From assembly GCA_014529385.2 (NCBI GenBank), contig CM043962.1, forward strand, positions 53,587,905 through 53,651,904: a stretch of 64,000 nt of DNA, in the 5' to 3' direction. Origin of the DNA: Adiantum capillus-veneris (Eukaryota > Streptophyta > Polypodiopsida > Polypodiales > Pteridaceae). The position numbers and the translations under genes were made by a program. Below, one piece after another: positions 1 to 10,333 of the stretch (the first letter of the stretch is position 1; each line of letters begins with the position of its first letter). The notes beneath the pieces were generated by a model. That model was not told the origin of the DNA. It was given only the letters and a program-made list of their open reading frames with translations, and searched no databases.

Positions 1-642
1 TTTTTTGTGTCTTCTTTACCTTGCTCTGATCTGGCATCTCTTCTTTTGTGTTTCCATCTGGATTACGGATTTTTTTCTATAATTTTTGCTAGAAAATGGC
101 TAAAATAAAGTAAATAAATCCCAAAATAACCCAAAAATTGCAATTTTAACCTAGAAAAATACCAATGAAAAGAAAAACACTTTGTAGCTCACTTTTCTCT
201 CGTCTATGTACAATCTCGCTCATTATCGTCAACCTTGGCCTATTTTTTGATGTTTTTAGACAGTTTTTGGCCAGATTTGACTTTCTTTATAGTGTATACA
301 CATCCCTAGGGGCTCATGAATGATGATTTGGTCCCCAATTCTTATTAATTTTGAGGGCATATTCTTTTTTCCAAAATCACACAATAAAACGCAAAAATGG
401 TTGAAAAATTGCTCACAAACATTGCCCTCTAATATATGACATGAGTTGAGTCCACATTTGGAATGCCTCCCCCCCTCCTAGTTGGAGTCCTCCTGGACGA
501 CAGGGTATCGTCAAGGGTATGTGTTGTGCATGGGTTTGAACTCGTGCTAATGCAGGCCTTGTAATGTAGCCCTATATGCATGTACGGTCAATGCATGTAG
601 AAAGAATTTATGCAGTGCAAAAGGAAGGTATAAGCGATTCTC
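1..642 (-). other. Non-coding 3' tail of family A copy 1
   Basis: No credible ORF. The stretch is A/T-rich and matches in general layout the 3' tail of Gyp-A around 20.9-21.5 kb: both contain a 'tatagtgtatacac / tagtatatacacta' segment, a phrase 'aacattgccct', and a pyrimidine-rich 'cccctcctag' block just downstream of the last coding segment. This is shared element sequence rather than host DNA. No LTR boundary is visible. Confidence 0.5.
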
Positions 643-2094
643 TTATTGGCATTTGTCATTGAGGCTTCCTGTGGTAGCTTGAGTTGGCTGGCAGATTTTC
701 TTTGCAAGTAGTAGTTGTAAATCTGTCGCTCGTTGTTTGATTGTTTTCCACTGGTTTTGAATTGGCGTATGTGGTTCCTTTGAAGTCGATATTGTCGTAT
801 CTGATGGAACATTCTTTCTTTCTGCCTTGATTACTTGGGTCTTAGATATCCTTGTAGTTTTTGTCGTTGATTCTGTTTGTTTCCTCGTGCTGTTTGTATG
901 ATGTTGCTTGACCTTGACAGTTGTAGATAACTGCTCGATTGTAATCTTTGGCCGCCCTTCTTGTGTTGTTGGCTCGTTTTGAATTGGCAATTTTGACCGC
1001 CATACCAATATAGTCCGTTGTGTATTTGACAGATTGACTATGTTTCTTTGAAGTTTTGCTGGCTTTCGGTGTTTTGTCTGTTCTTCTGACTCCTTTTTTA
1101 TAGGAATTAAGCTGTCGTGCCTTATCCAAACTTTGCATTTCCGCTTTTGATGTAATTGTGCCTCGGTCAGCTCTGTACGCCGTACCCATACTTGCCTGGT
1201 TCCCTGCATGGTTGTTGATTTTTTATAAGACATTGTTGGACTTGTAAACTTTGTTTGATGTTGGGCAGATCTTTGAGGTTGTATTGACTTTTGTTTCCTC
1301 CTTGACATGAATTGGTTATATGATAAGAAGGGTTCTAAAAAGTTTTCATTTCTGAACAGTGCCTCATTAGTATCCAAATTAATGAATACCCTATTAGCTT
1401 TCATCCATGACACTGCTAAGATACACGGCGTTGCTGACCGACTTGGTGGCAGTACATGGAATTTTGTAGTGTACGGGTGTGCCTGCACTGTGATTGGTAT
1501 TATAATAGACCACAACGTGGTCACCTCATCACCCGATGCTACTTTCAACCGGTGTGTCTCTGGGATTGTCTTCATTGGTCCAAGTTTCTGAAAGAGCTCC
1601 AAGCTGATGACACTCATTTTTGCTCCAGTGTCAAGCAATGCATAGATTTCAACTTGTTTTGTGCCTGCATAAGCTTTTATGTAAGGACTACACCACATAT
1701 CTTTCAAGTCGTCGATGATGCTATCGTCCTGAGTCCTAAGGTCTGTCCTGGTCTTTTCTAATTCGTCCCTTTGTATATCCGCTTCGATTGTTTGGGATGT
1801 TGAAAGAGGGTATTCGTCAGTCATCATTGGGGTGACCATGTTTATTGTCCTGAGAAACTGCTTTCCTTTAGCAATCCGTTCCTTTGCTTCTTGTTGTGCC
1901 TGGTCCTAAATTCTTTGTTGCTCCTGTCTATAGGTTTTTCCATAATGCAGTTGAAACAACATTTCTGGTGTTAAAGGTAGATGAGATTTTTTTAAACGAC
2001 ACCCACTAATCCAGTTCGGCATTTCTTTTCCATCTAGTGTCGACAGTTTTACTACTCTGCTGGACGATATTTCTTGGATCAAATAAGGCCCCAT
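643..2094 (-). pseudogene. Integrase C-terminus fused to a second retropepsin-like domain
   Basis: One reading frame broken by a single TAG (1906-1908). The first part (2094-1909) is the C-terminal end of integrase, with the family motif NWISGCRLKK. After about 45 residues comes a retropepsin-like fold: ALLDTGAKMS holds the catalytic Asp-Thr-Gly (1621-1632), followed about 80 residues later by a hydrophobic CILAVSWM segment in the place of the usual ILG motif. The last 200 residues are a basic, Gln/Thr/Lys-rich tail with repeated Trp motifs (RQVWVRRTEL, KVWIRHDSL, ILVWRSKL). Proteases normally lie upstream of RT, so this position is unusual. Gyp-A has the same arrangement at 22852-21509. Function is inferred only from the motif. 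Confidence 0.75.
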
Positions 2095-2241
2095 TCCCCT
2101 TTTCTTTAGCTTTTTGGCATGCTGTTTAAGGGTGTATACTAAGACATAATCGCCCGTTTTAAAGTCCTTGTTCTTGACATGTTTGTCAAAAAACTCTTTC
2201 TGTTGTCTTTTTCTTGCATATATGGGCGCTACAGCATTGAG

Positions 2242-3574
2242 TCATAACTCATCTAATTTTTCAAGGTCCTCCAACCGTTCTGAAAGTTCATGCCCCGTCC
2301 AGTCCAATTGTTTTGCTACCCTTAGTGTGGGGATTAAAAAGTCAATAGGCAATATTTCATTTAACCCATATACCATATTAAATGGTGTAGCATTGAGTGT
2401 TGTTTTATATGCAACTCGATAAGCCCACAATGTCGAATAGAAAGTGTGTCCCTCTATCACTCATCAACTCGATTGGAAGGCCATAACGTGTAAACACATA
2501 TTCATATAAGAATTGTGCCGTGGTTCTAGCGTCTGCTTTTGTTGTGGATTTTGCTTCCACCCATTTGGTCATGTAGTCCGTGGCCACTATGATATATTGT
2601 GCTTGTGAACGATACGCTGGTGGAGTGATAGGACCAACAAAGTCCAATCCCCATTTAGCGAATGCTCGAGCACTCATCATTGGTCTTAAAGGCATTTTGT
2701 CTCTTTTAACTGGTACCTTAGTGCGTTGACATTCATCACACCTTTTCACGAATTCTGCTGCATCTTGAATCATGGTTGGCCACCATATACCTGCAACCAT
2801 AATGATTTTCACGGTTCTCTCTACTGAAAAATGACCTCCTACTATGCCTGCATGAGCTTGTTCCAACAATGGAAAGTAGTCATTTTCATGAGTAACTAAC
2901 CCTAGCTGGTCATCAGTTCTTCTTTTATACAATTGGTCACTAATGAGGGTATACCTATTCGCTTCGATTTGTAAAGCCTTTTGTCTGGCTTTAGACCAAT
3001 CTCCTGGAAGCTCCTTATTAGTCAAATAATCCACAATAGCATGACTCCATGCGGGTGCTACTGTCACTTGGTATAATGTGGCATAATCCACAGTGGTATT
3101 GGATGTGCAAAAGTCTCATTTCTTGATGTAGTTTGCTACATCGCCTGCCATTTCTGGCCAATACACTCCAAGTCTTCTTAATTGTTCATACATAATTTGA
3201 TTTCCTCTATGAAATCCCCCTGTTTGTGTGTGGGCCTCCTCTACATACGCTTCGTACTCCTCTGGGCCTATACACAACCTTAGAATCCCATCGTTTCCAT
3301 GATGGTACATTCTTCCCGCAATCATTGTGTAATTTTGTGCTTGTCTAACGTCTTCCACCGTGTGTTTGTCTTCAAGATTCATACCATATGTCAGCAACGG
3401 AATAATTTGCTCTGACCATTTCGGTACCATCTCTATATTAAACAGGTATGCGTCTGGGAGATCATCATCTACTCCGGTAGCTTTTTCGCCATGTAGTAAT
3501 CGAGAAAGGTGGTCTGCTCTTTGATGAGTTTTTCCTTTCTTAGCTACTACCGTAAAATCAAACTCCAGCAACAC
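2242..3574 (-). pseudogene. Integrase with two H2C2 zinc-binding modules
   Basis: Minus-strand pieces 3574-3116, 3091-2405 and 2460-2242. The first H2C2 (about 3240-3110) ends in WPEMAGDV and its first Cys codon is now TGA. A second, complete H2C2 follows about 100 residues on (HAGIVGGHFS ... CDECQRTK, about 2860-2720). Then comes the catalytic core: GLDFVGPI gives the first Asp and MSDRGTHF the second. Directly after that the sequence jumps to FYSTLWAYRV, so compared with Gyp-A about 65 residues, including the catalytic Glu region, are deleted. The copy cannot encode a working integrase. Confidence 0.85.
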
Positions 3575-3999
3575 AATGAACCATCTTACAATTCGTCCCG
3601 TGTTGCAAGGTTTTTACTAAGTACAAGAGTGCCTGATGGTCCACAAAGAATGTGAATTTGTTCGCGAGTAAGTAGTGCCGAAATTTCATTACGGCATATA
3701 TCATACCCAATCCTTCTCTTTCAGTGGTAGTATAATTCTTCTCTGCACTGTTGAGTTGTCTACTAGCATAACTGATTGGAAAATCCGTCTCTTCCCTCAT
3801 CTGGTTGTGCTAATATACAACCTATTGCAAATGCTGAAGCATCTACATGTACATGGAAGATCTTTGACCAATCTGGTGCTTTTAGAATTGGTGCAGATAC
3901 CAGTGCATCTCTTAGTTTCTGGAATGACTCCTCACATTCATTTGTCCAAATGAAGAGCGTGATTAGACTATACAAGGGTTTTGCTATTACAACGTACAT
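3558..3999 (-). pseudogene. Ty3/gypsy RNase H domain
   Basis: Two overlapping frames, 3999-3763 and 3800-3558, together give a gypsy RNase H: an N-terminal 'FHVHVDASAFAIGCILAQ' strand with the first catalytic Asp, then ISYASRQLNSAEKNYTTTER with the Glu, and FFVDHQALLYLV with the next Asp. A frameshift falls near 3780. The domain lies between RT and integrase as expected. Confidence 0.85.
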
Positions 4000-4020
4000 G
4001 TAGATAAAACGTCGGTAGTA

Positions 4021-4668
4021 TCAACAATTTTCCATAAATGATTGTACCTCTCGTACAGTGTTTGGTCTTGGCAATTCTATGATCACCTTTACCTTGTCTT
4101 CATCAGTGGTAATTCCATTAGCCGACACTATGTGGCCTAAGATTTTACCTTGTCGTACCATGAATACACATTTTTCTGGGTTGAGGCAAATCCTATACGT
4201 TCTGCATTTTTCGAATACCTTTCTCAGATGATCTATATGGTCTTCTCTCAATAGAGAATAGACACACAAGTCGTCCATGTAAATATCCAAGAATTTTCGC
4301 AAGTATTCTTTAAAAAAGTGTGTCATTAATCTTTGAAATGTGGCTGGAGCATTGGTCAAGCCAAATGGCATTACCCTGAACGCATATATACCCCATTTTG
4401 TTGCAAATGCTATTCTGTATTGATCTTATAGTTTGACCCCCAATTAGTTATAACAAGAGAATCCGTCCATAAAGCTATAGGCTTGCTTGCCCGCCACTCG
4501 TTCCAGGACGTGTTCACTGATAGGAAGAGGGTAGTTGTCCCTTATTGTTGCTGCGTTTACCTTTTTGAGATTCACACACACTCGTAATTTCCCATTTTTC
4601 TTGGGTACCACCACTATCGGGGACACCCAGTCCGTGTGTTCTATCTCATAAATAAATTCAGCCTCCAT
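4021..4668 (-). pseudogene. Ty3/gypsy reverse transcriptase
   Basis: Two in-frame pieces, 4668-4444 and 4371-4021. The N-terminal piece has VSPIVVVPKKNGKLRVCVN and the palm Asp in SFMDGFSCYN. The second has MPFGLTNAPATFQRLM and the YMDD active site (near 4275). Stops at about 4444 and 4021 interrupt it. It is close to Gyp-A RT at 25619-25122. Confidence 0.9.
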
Positions 4669-4754
4669 AAGTTTGTCTATCTCCTCTTTTATCCTTTTGG
4701 CGAATGTCTCATTATACGTGTATGGACGTTGTTTGCTTGGCTTTGCATCAGACT

Positions 4755-5189
4755 TCAGAGGGATTGAATGTCACAAATGTTAGGATCCACTCCCTTCAAA
4801 TCTTTGTACGACCATGCAAATACATCTCGAAATTCCTTAAGTGTTTTGATCAGTAAGTCCTCTTCTTCTCGACCTAGATCTGTGGCAATGTAAGCAGGTC
4901 GAGGATTTTCTCCTAGCTCTACTAAGTCTATTTTCTTGGCGTTCTCTGGCCCATCGTAGGACTCGTTTGATTTAGGCTCCCTCATTGGTTGCTGAACTAC
5001 CAATCTTCTTTCCTGAATGGTGTACTTACAATAGTGAGAAGGTACATCTATCTTTGTACTCCCATCACTAGCGTTCGTTCCATCGCTACTATCTATTTCA
5101 GTTGTCCATACATTTTTAATCTTTTGTTTCCACTCATTGTATCTCGTTTTCCGTTCAATTTTCGTCATAGCATTTATGCTCAGCCACAT
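4755..5189 (-). pseudogene. Pol linker between protease and RT, family A
   Basis: A 144-residue frame matching the corresponding linker of Gyp-A (26339-25863): both contain VPSHY.KYT, GPENAKKIDLVE / GPENTKKIDLVE and a PAYI segment just before RT. The C-terminal part (FRDVFAWSYKDLKG) is the conserved run-in to RT. Truncated on its 5' side by the junction with Gyp-B. Confidence 0.75.
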
Positions 5190-5299
5190 AAGAGCTTTAT
5201 CCCACTACAAACTGCAAACACTGAGCACATTATGAGAAAACCCAAAATACTTGACTATATGTACATAGTTTTATTCTTAGCATATAAGAAGACTGCTTA

Positions 5300-6544
5300 G
5301 GTTGGTTGCCCAACCCCCTCCATGAGAATGTGATGCACTGCTGGCACCAACTCCCTCTCAAAATATAGCTTTAGACGCACACCATTGACCCTGCTTTTGA
5401 GAAAACAACCATCCATCCTCATCAATGTGTAGGTAACATTGGGAAAATCTTGATGGACCTTGTAAGGCCCTGTCCACTTTTTTTTTGAATTTCTTCTGAA
5501 AGATGAAGTTAAGATATCTCTCGTACTTCATCACTAGATCTCCTTTCTCAATGTTGGTTGAACTTTGCTACTCTTTTCTCTCACTGCTTCACATAAAATT
5601 CTGTTGCTGCCTCAGGATCCATCTTCAAAGTTTCAAGGCTTGTAATATTACCCTTTAAAACATCTTGATGAGCTTTATCAGTCCGCCACAAACCTTTGAG
5701 TGCTCCTAACTGCACATGTACGTGTAATACTGCTTCCTTGCCATAGACCAACTCACAAGGAGTAAAGTTGGTAGCCACCTTGTACGAAGTCCTCTAAGCC
5801 CATAAATATTTGTCAAGGTTATATTCCCACCCTTCAACCTTCTAGTAGATGTACTTAGTAAGCATCTTGACTATCTACCCATTGGCACTTTCCACCAAGA
5901 CATTACACTTAGGATGGTATGGAGATGAAAATCGATGTTGAATCCCCAACTTTTCTACTAGGGCACACACAAACTTACTTCTCAACCCTTGTCCTGAATC
6001 AGATATAAGCACCCAAGGTACTCCAAATGACAGCGTATGCAATCAAAACAAAACTTCTTTGACTGCTTTAGCCTCAACCCACCTGGTGAGGTAGTCTATG
6101 GCCACCACAACACATATTTTTTACTACTGGCTAACTTGGGAAATGGACCAATATCATCCAAACGTCACTTTAGCCTATGGACCAATAGCATCCAAACCTT
6201 GCTTTGACCGCTTTAGCCTCAACCCACCTGGTGAGGTAGTCTATGGCCACCACAACACATATTTTTTACCATTGGCTAACTTGAGCAATGGAACAATAGA
6301 ATCCAAAAGTGTCATATGATATGATATCCCCTTGCTGCACGGCTACCATTCGTCTTTCACCCATTACTTGGCACGGATGGCACGTCTTGCACCAATAGTG
6401 CACATCTCGCACAACAGAAGGCCACCAAAACCCACTTCTTAAGATACGAAACAAGACTTGATCCTTACCCTGATGTCCGATTTCCTCGTGGCACTGCTCC
6501 AATACAGTATCAATCTCTTCCTTGTAAAGGATTCGACGTAGCAC
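5300..6544 (-). pseudogene. Gyp-B integrase, degenerate
   Basis: The frame 6544-6266 carries the zinc-binding H2C2: CHEEIGHQGKD ... WCKTCHPCQVMGER. The catalytic core at 6260-5800 is broken by stops and by a 145-bp tandem duplication. The frame 5778-5581 has the conserved TPCELVYGKEAVL region of the core's end. The C-terminal part (5460-5300) reads VNGVRLKLYFE, the usual end of Tat-type integrases. No complete reading frame remains. Confidence 0.8.
6071..6360. repeat. 145-bp tandem duplication in Gyp-B integrase
   Basis: The phrase 'gcctcaacccacctggtgag' starts at 6071 and again at 6216, and the downstream sequence (gtagtctatggccaccacaa...) also repeats. The two copies differ at a few positions. 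The duplication lies in the integrase core and disrupts it. Confidence 0.85.
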
Positions 6545-6734
6545 CCCATCTCACCCAAGAATCATACAATCTTCTCCTACTAGAGTGAACTTTAGATCTT
6601 TTTGAACAATTCTCGTCTTTTGTAGCTTGGATAGCCCTTCAGAACATTGACATGTACTCAAGAAATAATCAATGTCTTTTAATGTCTCTCTGCTTGCATA
6701 AGTAGCCAGTGCCACATACAAACTCGACACATGA

Positions 6735-7190
6735 GTTTGAACACAACTGCTAGCCAACCGATCTACTTCTTGGTTCTATTCCCTTCTAACATGTGTGAAC
6801 TACACCTCTTCAGAAAACTTCAATAGCTTCTTAATAGAGAAAAAACAATTCTTGAGAGATTCCCTCTTTAGTGCCATTGGCCCAAAAGTTGTTTGATAAC
6901 CAATATAGCATCACCTTTCACTACTAACCTTGGTATGACAAATTAAATACAATGCTTTAGTCCCAGATGTAAAGTAAGATACTCCGCCTCATTGTTGGTA
7001 TGCACCTCTTCCAAGTTGTAAGATTTGGAAAAAATGATTGTGCACTGTGGTTCTTGAATGACCACACCTCCACCTGCTTTTTGTGTTACCTGTCTGTAAG
7101 CACCATCAAACCACATAGTGAAGGCCCCTTCCAAGTTTGGGTGCTCTTTGTCCTCCTCTCGCACTACTCTTGGATAAATCAAGAATTTTA
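6735..7190 (-). pseudogene. Second (archaeal-type) RNase H of Gyp-B
   Basis: After the first RNase H the frame 7371-6943 continues into MWFDGAYRQ ... GGGVVIQEP and HTNNEAEYLTLHLGL, then (with stops) VKGDAILVIKQ and NQEVDRLASS near 6745-6780. These four blocks carry the D-E-D-D residues of the extra RNase H known from Tat-lineage elements. Stops at about 6943 and 6895-6780 inactivate it. Confidence 0.8.
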
Positions 7191-8184
7191 CCTCTTTGTT
7201 GACTACGATATCCGCCAAATGAGACCAACTCGTGTGATCTATTTTGAACTCGAACTCAAACTCCTGAAGCTCTATCACCCATTTCGTGATTTGCTTCCCT
7301 GGCTCCAAGTGTAGCACCACTTTAGGCAAAAGATTGTTAGCCGTCAACACATAAAATTTATGAACAATCACATTAGGAAGAGGATAGGGTGTAGGAGAGC
7401 CTCTTTATTTTTCATGAGCTTATGGAGGTGATTAACATTTTGACAAATAGATATACGCCATGTGTGCAAGAATGGTGGGTATGTAAGAGATGTGTAAGAG
7501 TGGTCAAAGGATGCACTTTTCCCCCCAAAAATGGAGGTGGATAATTTTATGATTTTTTCCCTTCCATGACTCCTACATATGATCACCGATTTGAGTGGAG
7601 ATCATAGATCTGCAATCTACACATTGAGCTCTTTCCATTGATATGCTACATGATATGGTTTTACCCGTTAGATTTTAAATTCCATTTTGGGGGAAACTTT
7701 GAATTAAAATAAACTAGTCGTTTTGCCTATTTGAATTCAAAAGATGTCCTTTGATTACTTACTTAATACTAAATGTTTGACTTCCTTAAACTGCCAAATA
7801 AAGAGGCTCTCCTAGACCCCATTCTCTTCCTAATGAAATACACTTTGAACTTTCTGTAGACAAAGACTAAAGCAATCACTTATTTTTTCGCCTCCGTATA
7901 AGTAGTCTCCCCTGGAATAATTACCCTACTTTTGAAGTAAATAGGCTTATAGATTCTCCCCACCTTTTGTAGCAACACTGCTCCAATGGCCACCGTACCC
8001 ACCGTCATAGCAATATAGAAGTAATTCTCTTGGTTGGGAGGTCACACTGTAGGTAGCTGTCATAGAATACGTTTCACTTTGTCAAATTCCTCTTGAGCTT
8101 CATCATCCCATTGAGATCCGTGCACCTGTTGACCCCTTTTCTGAAGAGGGTAAACATACTGAGACAACATCCAAAAGAAATGGG
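7191..8184 (-). pseudogene. First RNase H and RT tail of Gyp-B, split by an inverted-repeat element
   Basis: 8184-8060 reads FWMLSQYVYPLQKRGQQV and WDDEAQEEFDKVKRIL, the RT-RNase H connection. The RNase H follows (KPIYFKSR, then TTYTEAKK with the catalytic Glu position, to about 7840). The frame is interrupted by the 465-bp element 7371-7835 and resumes at 7370 with HKFYVLTANNLL and LQEFEFEFKI. Several stops are present as well. Confidence 0.75.
7371..7835. mobile_element. 465-bp MITE-like element with 40-bp terminal inverted repeats
   Basis: The left end (7371-7410, starting CATTAGGAAGAG) and the right end (7796-7835, ending CTCTTCCTAATG) are inverted repeats of 40 bp with three mismatches. 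The interior has no plausible gene. It interrupts the RNase H of Gyp-B, which shows it is an insertion. I see no clear target-site duplication, so the superfamily cannot be assigned; a non-autonomous DNA transposon is the simplest reading. Confidence 0.75.
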
Positions 8185-9375
8185 TGTTGGAGTTTTTTTT
8201 TCCGAGAGCATGAGGGTTTTGACCAAGAGATGAGAGCATCTGCACGAGCATTCTGCATTAAGATAAGTTGTTTTGTTTTCATATGCAATGACGATGATCT
8301 CACTTGATCTACCTTGAGGAACTATTTTTTCCAAGTAATGAAGAATTCGAAGCTATCATAATTACATTTTAAAGATAAGATAATTTAAAGATGGGCAGCT
8401 TGATGATGCTTGCACTATCAGATATGTTTTATGTCTATCAAGCTTGCAAAGAGGAAATGAAGAGATTGGAGTCTCTGTTAAGACGTGTTAAACTTGACCA
8501 TGCTCGGGAGCAAAGATAATAAAGACGATAAAGATGCTTGCACAAAAGTTCGTGTTGAGGTAATGAGGAGGATGTGCACGGCCTTGATGTACGAGGCACC
8601 TCGCTTGAGAGTCTGTATGTTTTGATGTGAGGAGCGTGGCAAGATGGTTGAGAATGTTTCTTGGTGGAAGGTAGGAGCCATGAGCACCATGTCCGACTAG
8701 ATGGCAAGCCATGTGGGAACAAGCTTTTGGCTTATTTGATTTCATAAGGCATAGAGCCTTGCAAAAATGGAATTATAATATTCTTCTAAATGGATCGCAA
8801 CGGGCCAACCTGAACCAACACAAGTGACGCATGCGAGAGCAGAAAGGGGCCTAGGGTGATGTAGCAATGGCCAGCCCTGCTCTGAATGAGAGTAGGTGGA
8901 TGCGAGCAAGAAAAAACACCAAGACTGTCTCTGTTCATCGAGCAAGAGAGAGCAATGGCTCTCAGCTATAGAAAAAGAATAAGTGCAAGACGCCGGCCAA
9001 TCCTGCAAGGAAGGGAGGTTGTGAGCAAGTTATTTGAAGTCATAGGTGGTGGGTGGCATGAAAGATCGTCAGGTCGACCGTGAGGATGCAAGCCAAGAGG
9101 GTGATGATAGTTCTGGAGGAGCATGCGAGCAAGGGAGAGAAAGGAGATCATGAGGCCATGTAGGCCATAGCCGTGAGGGAAGCAAGAGAATGAGGCCGAT
9201 CAGACCATTGTCGATCGGAGGAGAGGCCGTGTTGAGGCAGAGGAGGCCACGATGAAGAGGATTTTAAGCATGCCATGAGAGAGGACGTGGAGATAGTCCA
9301 TGCTAGAGAGAAAGAGGGCTGCAGTATGTAGGCCATGAAGAGGAGTCGCATGCATAAGAAGGGGTGCCACTTCTG
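8185..9375. other. Left arm of an unclassified insertion in Gyp-B
   Basis: G/A-rich plus strand with only short, uninformative ORFs. It begins TGTTGGAG at 8185, directly where Gyp-B RT coding is cut. The matching outer end is ...ATCAACA at 34748. TGTTG...CAACA ends suggest the LTR of another element, into which Gyp-A later inserted; removing Gyp-A would leave about 2.3 kb, compatible with a solo LTR. No clear 5-bp target duplication (only a shared CC) and no internal coding domain support this, so it stays tentative. Confidence 0.4.
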
Positions 9376-10294
9376 TGGGACGCATGTCTAACCTCACCAT
9401 CCTATCTTATTGCAATATTAGAGAGAACCATGATTAATTTGTCAAACCATGGGACAAAGTTGACTTGACTAGTGCATAGAGGCTACAAGAGGTTGTTAAT
9501 ATCTCGCAAAATGACTAACAACTCGCATCTAACTCAAGGTACACTCAAGTGACTGAAATCACCAAAAGCCAATCTCTCATCGACAAGCAAATCACATCCA
9601 TTACAGCATGAAATGACATCCAAACGTAATGAAACTTCTAGGATAAGTTTATAAGACCTAAGCACACATGCTTATGGTCTCAAACCCTACTTTAAGTCAA
9701 GTTCCAAAATCGCGATTATTAACAACATTGGATTTTTGACCTAGTCGTTTTTATCCCAGAATGCATCTAAATGCTTAGCAATGATGCCCCAATACCCCAC
9801 CTATGCTTAGTTTTCAATTTAAAATAGTAAATTCCTAGCTATGATGAAATCAAGCCACGGGTCGGCGACACCAAAAGCTACAAAATATTGTGAATGGCTT
9901 ATGTCAATGCGTAGAGCTCTTACCTGTGGTTGCAATGCAACAAACACAATCGCAGTGTGACAACCGGAGAGGGAGTAGGAAGCACAAGAAGGAGAGAAGT
10001 GAGCATCATTAGCTCACACTGCGTTTCTATTATCCAAAACCTATAAAAGAACTTACAAAAATTGGCTTTTATACCTTAGCCAAGGTTTTTGGGTGGTGAA
10101 AACTAATAATCTGGAGTTCTACCAAAGCTGGAAAATGACTGGCTGATACAATCTGGAAGCTTGTAGTCCCGGCTCATTAATTACAGAGTTTATCCGAGAA
10201 AAAAGCAGTTACAATATTACTGATTTATCAAAATAATAAATGTTTTACAAAGAGAACTCCGAAAAATGATGTCCGTGTTAGCTTGCTGCTAACA
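9376..10294 (-). repeat. Gyp-A 3' LTR
   Basis: Starts TGGGACGCATG and ends GCTGCTAACA on the plus strand, and is repeated at 32747-33664 with scattered substitutions. On the minus strand it therefore runs TGTTAGCAGC...GCGTCCCA. It carries a degenerate half of the element's palindrome (AAATCGCGATTATTAAC, 9709-9723). Confidence 0.9.
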
Positions 10295-10312
10295 TTCCCC
10301 CCCTCCTCGCCT
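10295..10312 (-). other. Gyp-A polypurine tract
   Basis: Directly inside the 3' LTR the minus strand reads GAGGAGGGGGGGAA before the LTR start TGTTAGC. This is the expected priming site for plus-strand DNA synthesis and fixes the element's orientation. Confidence 0.85.
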
Positions 10313-10333
10313 GTGTCATCCCTTGACACAGCT

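Larger units (their letters stand above)
1..5200 (-). mobile_element. Degenerate Ty3/gypsy element, family A copy 1 (3' part)
   Basis: Read on the minus strand the order is pol linker, reverse transcriptase, RNase H, integrase, then a second aspartic-protease-like domain and a non-coding tail that leaves the window at position 1. The same order, with clear protein similarity, recurs in Gyp-A (30.6-21.5 kb), so the two are one family. Frameshifts, stops and an integrase deletion make it a dead copy. Its 5' side (gag, upstream protease, LTR) is missing: at about 5200-5290 the sequence changes to the 3' end of Gyp-B. No LTR of this copy is in the window. Confidence 0.85.
5200..8184 (-). mobile_element. 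Gyp-B, 3' half (Tat-like gypsy with dual RNase H)
   Basis: Minus-strand order: end of RT, first RNase H, second (archaeal-type) RNase H, integrase. The matching gag-PR-RT half lies at 34749-37587, and the RT breaks off there at the residue where this half resumes. The two pieces are therefore one element split by the insertion 8185-34748. Two RNase H domains between RT and integrase are the hallmark of the Tat lineage. The copy is old, with many stops and frameshifts. No 3' LTR could be delimited at the left end. Confidence 0.75.

Noticed and set aside
1307-1761. Plus-strand ORFs in the left region
   Set aside because: They lie opposite the protease-like domain and its tail on the minus strand and show no domain of their own.
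8438-9400. Short ORFs on both strands
   Set aside because: Low-complexity, overlapping, no motif; the region is treated as non-coding.
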